Source: Spirochaeta cellobiosiphila DSM 17781
GTDB lineage: Bacteria; Spirochaetota; Spirochaetia; DSM-17781
Assembly: GCF_000426705.1 (NCBI RefSeq)
Contig: NZ_KE384554.1
Coordinates: 636,714 to 700,713, forward strand
DNA: 64,000 bases
Direction: 5' to 3'
The notes under the pieces were generated by a model, which was not told the DNA's origin, did no database searches, and saw only the letters and a program-made list of their open reading frames with translations. Below are positions 61,711 through 64,000 of this stretch, piece after piece. Within the stretch, counting starts at the first letter, position 1; every line of letters begins with the position of its first letter. The translations under genes and the position numbers were made by a program.

Positions 61711-62214
61711 TTGGATACAAGCGAACAAATTCTTACAACTTTACGACAGATCATTAGAGCCATAGATCTCCACTCTAAGACATTAGCAAAGAAGTATGGA
61801 TTAACAGGACCTCAGTTACTTGTATTGAAGGAATTCTACAAATCACCAGAACAAACAGTAGGTAAAGTGGCAGCCAATGTCAGTCTTAGTCAGGCTACTG
61901 TTACAAGTATATTAGACAGATTAGAAAAGCAGAAATTTGTGTCTCGTATTCGTAGCAGTGAAGACAAAAGAAAAGTAAATATAAAACTAGAAGAGAAATC
62001 AATTGAGATACTCAAAACCAATCCTGGTCTCCTGCAAGAGGACTTTACCACACAATTTGAAAGGTTAAGTGACTGGGAACAGGGAATGCTCATTTCTTCC
62101 CTACAACGTATTGCAGCCATGATGAATGCCGACAAAATAGCTTCTCAACCTGTATTAATGAGTGGTCCCATATCAGCATCTTCAAGGGAAATATCTGCCT
62201 ATCTAGAAGACTAA
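61711..62214 (+). CDS. MarR-family transcriptional regulator
   Basis: 167 residues, TTG start with AAGGAG ten nt upstream. Winged helix: LTGPQLLVLKEFYKSPEQTVGKVAANVSLSQATVTSILDRLEKQKFVSRIRSSEDKRKVNIKLEEKS, the standard MarR reading with the D-K-R wing. A C-terminal tail of about 25 residues (PVLMSGPISASSREISAYLED) extends the usual length and recalls MarR regulators of compatible-solute genes (EctR-like); this is from memory. It is divergent from the GH15-otsAB unit, next to the shared operator candidate, so it probably regulates trehalose and betaine genes and itself. Confidence 0.85.
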   Translation: MDTSEQILTTLRQIIRAIDLHSKTLAKKYGLTGPQLLVLKEFYKSPEQTVGKVAANVSLSQATVTSILDRLEKQKFVSRIRSSEDKRKVNIKLEEKSIEILKTNPGLLQEDFTTQFERLSDWEQGMLISSLQRIAAMMNADKIASQPVLMSGPISASSREISAYLED

Positions 62215-62251
62215 TCCAATGAATCCTTCTATATATTCTCATAATTAACCA

Positions 62252-62300
62252 TTGACTTATAAGACTCTGCCCCCTAACTTTTAGGATAGGGGGGTATCCT
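62252..62300 (+). promoter_or_regulatory. csoR-copA promoter with a candidate CsoR operator
   Basis: TTGACT (62252-62257), a 17-nt spacer and TAACTT (62275-62280). Just downstream is AGGATA-GGGGGG-TATCCT (62283-62300), an inverted repeat around a G tract, as in CsoR operators. The G tract also acts as the ribosome site of csoR. CsoR binding here would block both transcription and translation. Confidence 0.65.
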
Positions 62301-62302
62301 AT

Positions 62303-62602
62303 ATGAGTTCAGATTTAAAGGTAAAAAGAAAAGCGCATCATCCTTATGAGACAAAGGAAAAGATGGTAAATCGACTAAACCGAATCGAGGGACAGATTAG
62401 AGGCATCGCCAAGATGATTAATGAAGATGTTTACTGTGATGATATCCTTCACCAGTTTATGAGTGTGGAATCAGCGATTAACGGAGTCAAGAATAGCTTA
62501 CTCGAAGCCCACCTTAAGAGCTGTGTTGTACACCAGATCCAAGAGGGACAACTAGAAGTAGTAGACGAGCTTCTTAATACAATTAGCAAAATGACAAAAT
62601 AG
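62303..62602 (+). CDS. csoR: Copper-sensing repressor CsoR
   Basis: 99 residues, all-helical CsoR/RcnR family. Copper ligands Cys45, His70 and Cys74 are all present (DVYCDDIL; EAHLKSCVV), which marks the Cu(I)-responsive CsoR type rather than RcnR or FrmR. N-terminal RLNRIEGQIRGIAKMI is the conserved helix 1. It represses the downstream copper ATPase until Cu(I) binds. Separated from copA by 9 bp. Confidence 0.93.
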   Translation: MSSDLKVKRKAHHPYETKEKMVNRLNRIEGQIRGIAKMINEDVYCDDILHQFMSVESAINGVKNSLLEAHLKSCVVHQIQEGQLEVVDELLNTISKMTK

Positions 62603-62611
62603 GATTGAGAT

Positions 62612-64000
62612 ATGGAAATAGTACAGTTAGACATTCAGGGTATGACATGTGCCGCTTGTGTAAACCATGTCGAAAAAGGCATCAAAAAGGGTACAGGTAT
62701 TGACATGGCCTCGGTCAATCTCGCGACGGAAAAAGCCACAGTCAGTTATGATCCCTCAACAACAAATATTGATGATATCATAAAGTCGGTCAGAGACGCC
62801 GGTTATGGAGCTTCTCCTATAGTAAAAGGAGAAGAATCAGAACAGGACAAAAAGAAGGCCAAAGAATTAAGCAAACTAAAATGGCATACTCTTATCTCTG
62901 CTATTCTTAGTGCGCCTTTATTATTGGCAATGTTTGCCGGCCTTTTTAATATTAAGGCCCTCATGTTCCTCCATAACCCCATAGTACAATTAGTATTGGC
63001 TACACCAGTACAGCTATGGATAGGTAAAAGGTTTTATATAGGAGCTTTTAAAACACTAAAAGCATTGAATCCGGGTATGGATGTATTAGTAGCCATGGGA
63101 ACTTCAGCTGCGTATTTCTTTAGCATCTATAATGGTTTTATAGCTCCCCTACTCGGACATCCCAGTTCGGGTCTATATTTCGAAGCTTCAGCTATCATCA
63201 TAACTCTTGTATTATTCGGGAAATACCTGGAAAACGTTGCTAAAGGCAAAACATCAGAAGCTATAAAAAAATTAATGGGCCTCCAGCCCAAATCAGCCCG
63301 AGTATCCAGAAAGGGTGAGGAAATGGAAATCCCCTTATCTGACGTTGTACCAGGAGATATTGTCTTAATAAAGCCAGGAGAACGTATTCCCGTTGATGGA
63401 AGGATAACAGAAGGGGCCTCTGCAGTTGATGAAAGTCTACTAACAGGAGAAAGCTTACCTATCGAAAAAAAGACCGGTGATAAAGTCCTTGGTGGAACCA
63501 TTAATAGTTATGGCTCCTTTTCTTTTACAGCGGAAAAAGTCGGAAAAGATTCTGTTTTAGCCAGAATCATTACTATTGTAGAAGAAGCACAAGGCTCAAA
63601 AGCGCCGATCCAAAAGCTGGCTGATAAAGTAGCTTCCATCTTTGTCCCGGTAGTGCTCCTTATTGCCTTATTAACCTTTCTAGTTTGGTGGCTAATCATA
63701 GGAGATTCCACTCATGCCTTTATCGCCGCAGTATCAGTATTAGTTATTGCCTGTCCCTGCTCCTTAGGCTTAGCAACACCCACAGCCATAATGGTAGGAA
63801 CAGGTATTGGGGCTTCAAAGGGAATTCTGATTAAAAATGGAGAAATCCTACAGAATATTGGCTATATCGATACGGTCGTTCTTGATAAAACGGGAACCAT
63901 AACAGAAGGAAAACCCAAGGTTCAGGACGTGATCCCAGTTGGTGATACAAAGGGAGATGATATTCTAGAAACAGCAGCCGCCTTGGAATACTATTCAGAA
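62612..64000 (+). CDS. copA: Copper-exporting P1B-type ATPase CopA, 3' truncated by the window
   Basis: The first 463 codons are open to the right edge; the gene continues beyond. One N-terminal heavy-metal-associated domain ([18 protein letters not shown], residues about 5-70), then membrane helices, the actuator domain with [15 protein letters not shown] (TGES), the CPC metal-transport motif in [15 protein letters not shown] (near residue 380) and the phosphorylation motif [14 protein letters not shown] (near residue 425). CPC marks Cu(I)/Ag(I) transport. AGGA lies 8 nt before the ATG. Cotranscribed with csoR. Confidence 0.95.
   Translation, partial: MEIVQLDIQGMTCAACVNHVEKGIKKGTGIDMASVNLATEKATVSYDPSTTNIDDIIKSVRDAGYGASPIVKGEESEQDKKKAKELSKLKWHTLISAILSAPLLLAMFAGLFNIKALMFLHNPIVQLVLATPVQLWIGKRFYIGAFKTLKALNPGMDVLVAMGTSAAYFFSIYNGFIAPLLGHPSSGLYFEASAIIITLVLFGKYLENVAKGKTSEAIKKLMGLQPKSARVSRKGEEMEIPLSDVVPGDIVLIKPGERIPVDGRITEGASAVDESLLTGESLPIEKKTGDKVLGGTINSYGSFSFTAEKVGKDSVLARIITIVEEAQGSKAPIQKLADKVASIFVPVVLLIALLTFLVWWLIIGDSTHAFIAAVSVLVIACPCSLGLATPTAIMVGTGIGASKGILIKNGEILQNIGYIDTVVLDKTGTITEGKPKVQDVIPVGDTKGDDILETAAALEYYSE

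Noticed and set aside
1-64000. CRISPR arrays, insertion sequences, prophage or integrase genes
   Set aside because: No regularly spaced direct repeats, transposase or integrase motifs were noticed on either strand; the only direct repeats seen are the duplicated tRNAs, the PHO box and the diverged ankyrin units.

Overview
The window looks like a chromosomal segment of a free-living spirochaete of the Spirochaetales (Spirochaeta-like), judged by eye to be about 40% GC. Evidence: a murG-cvpA-(holB)-sensor kinase-NtrC-type regulator block resembling the Borrelia murG/cvpA/hk2/rrp2 neighbourhood (recalled from memory); a binding protein whose signal peptide ends in the FAEGSQEKK style common in spirochaetes; and many secreted or hypothetical proteins of spirochaetal type. 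Nearly all of the window is densely coded core genome. I see no insertion sequence, prophage, CRISPR array or rRNA operon.

Layout. 1-4.4 kb: a truncated cyclic-nucleotide-binding protein, a hybrid kinase with two receivers, an HD-domain protein, a short RpoS-like group 2 sigma factor and a TPR protein. 4.5-12 kb: groES, a JAMM-DinG helicase fusion with punA, then aspartokinase, a DapF-like protein without its catalytic cysteines, a J-domain protein and a WecA/TagO-type transferase. 12-17 kb (minus): murG, cvpA, holB, NtrB-like kinase, NtrC-like regulator. 17-21 kb: a secreted protein, then phoU-phoB-phoR behind a clear PHO box. 21-24.5 kb: an HU-like protein, an SPFH lipoprotein, two tRNA-Val and a CAP protein. 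24.5-37 kb: fusA, then a long minus-strand run mfd-ptsP-nuclease-trmB-antiporter/EIIA fusion-gltA. 37-42.8 kb: secreted protein, receiver/PilZ-like protein, small protein, metK, LysM amidase, two identical tRNA-Asn. 43-49.6 kb: two giant tandem ankyrin proteins. 49.7-54.2 kb: ComFB-like protein, dihydrouridine synthase, MshEN-like protein, a TldD/TldE-type pair and a parvulin. 54.2-62.2 kb: an osmolyte block (glycine betaine ABC importer, trehalose-6-phosphate synthase/phosphatase, GH15 enzyme, MarR regulator). 62.3-64 kb: csoR and a truncated copper ATPase.

How the parts may work together. The RpoS-like sigma gene has a near-consensus sigma-54 (-24/-12) promoter just upstream of its ribosome binding site. 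The same window encodes a sigma-54 activator with an intact GAFTGA motif in a neighbourhood like that of Borrelia Rrp2/Hk2. Together they suggest an RpoN-RpoS cascade. The PHO box fixes a TTG start for phoU. A motif TTAGTA-N2-CTA is shared by the betaine operon promoter and the marR/GH15 intergenic region, which suggests that the MarR protein governs osmolyte genes. ptsP and the EIIA-tailed antiporter lie in one transcription unit and suggest phosphotransfer control of cation/proton exchange. All functions are inferred from reading the sequence; no database search was possible.
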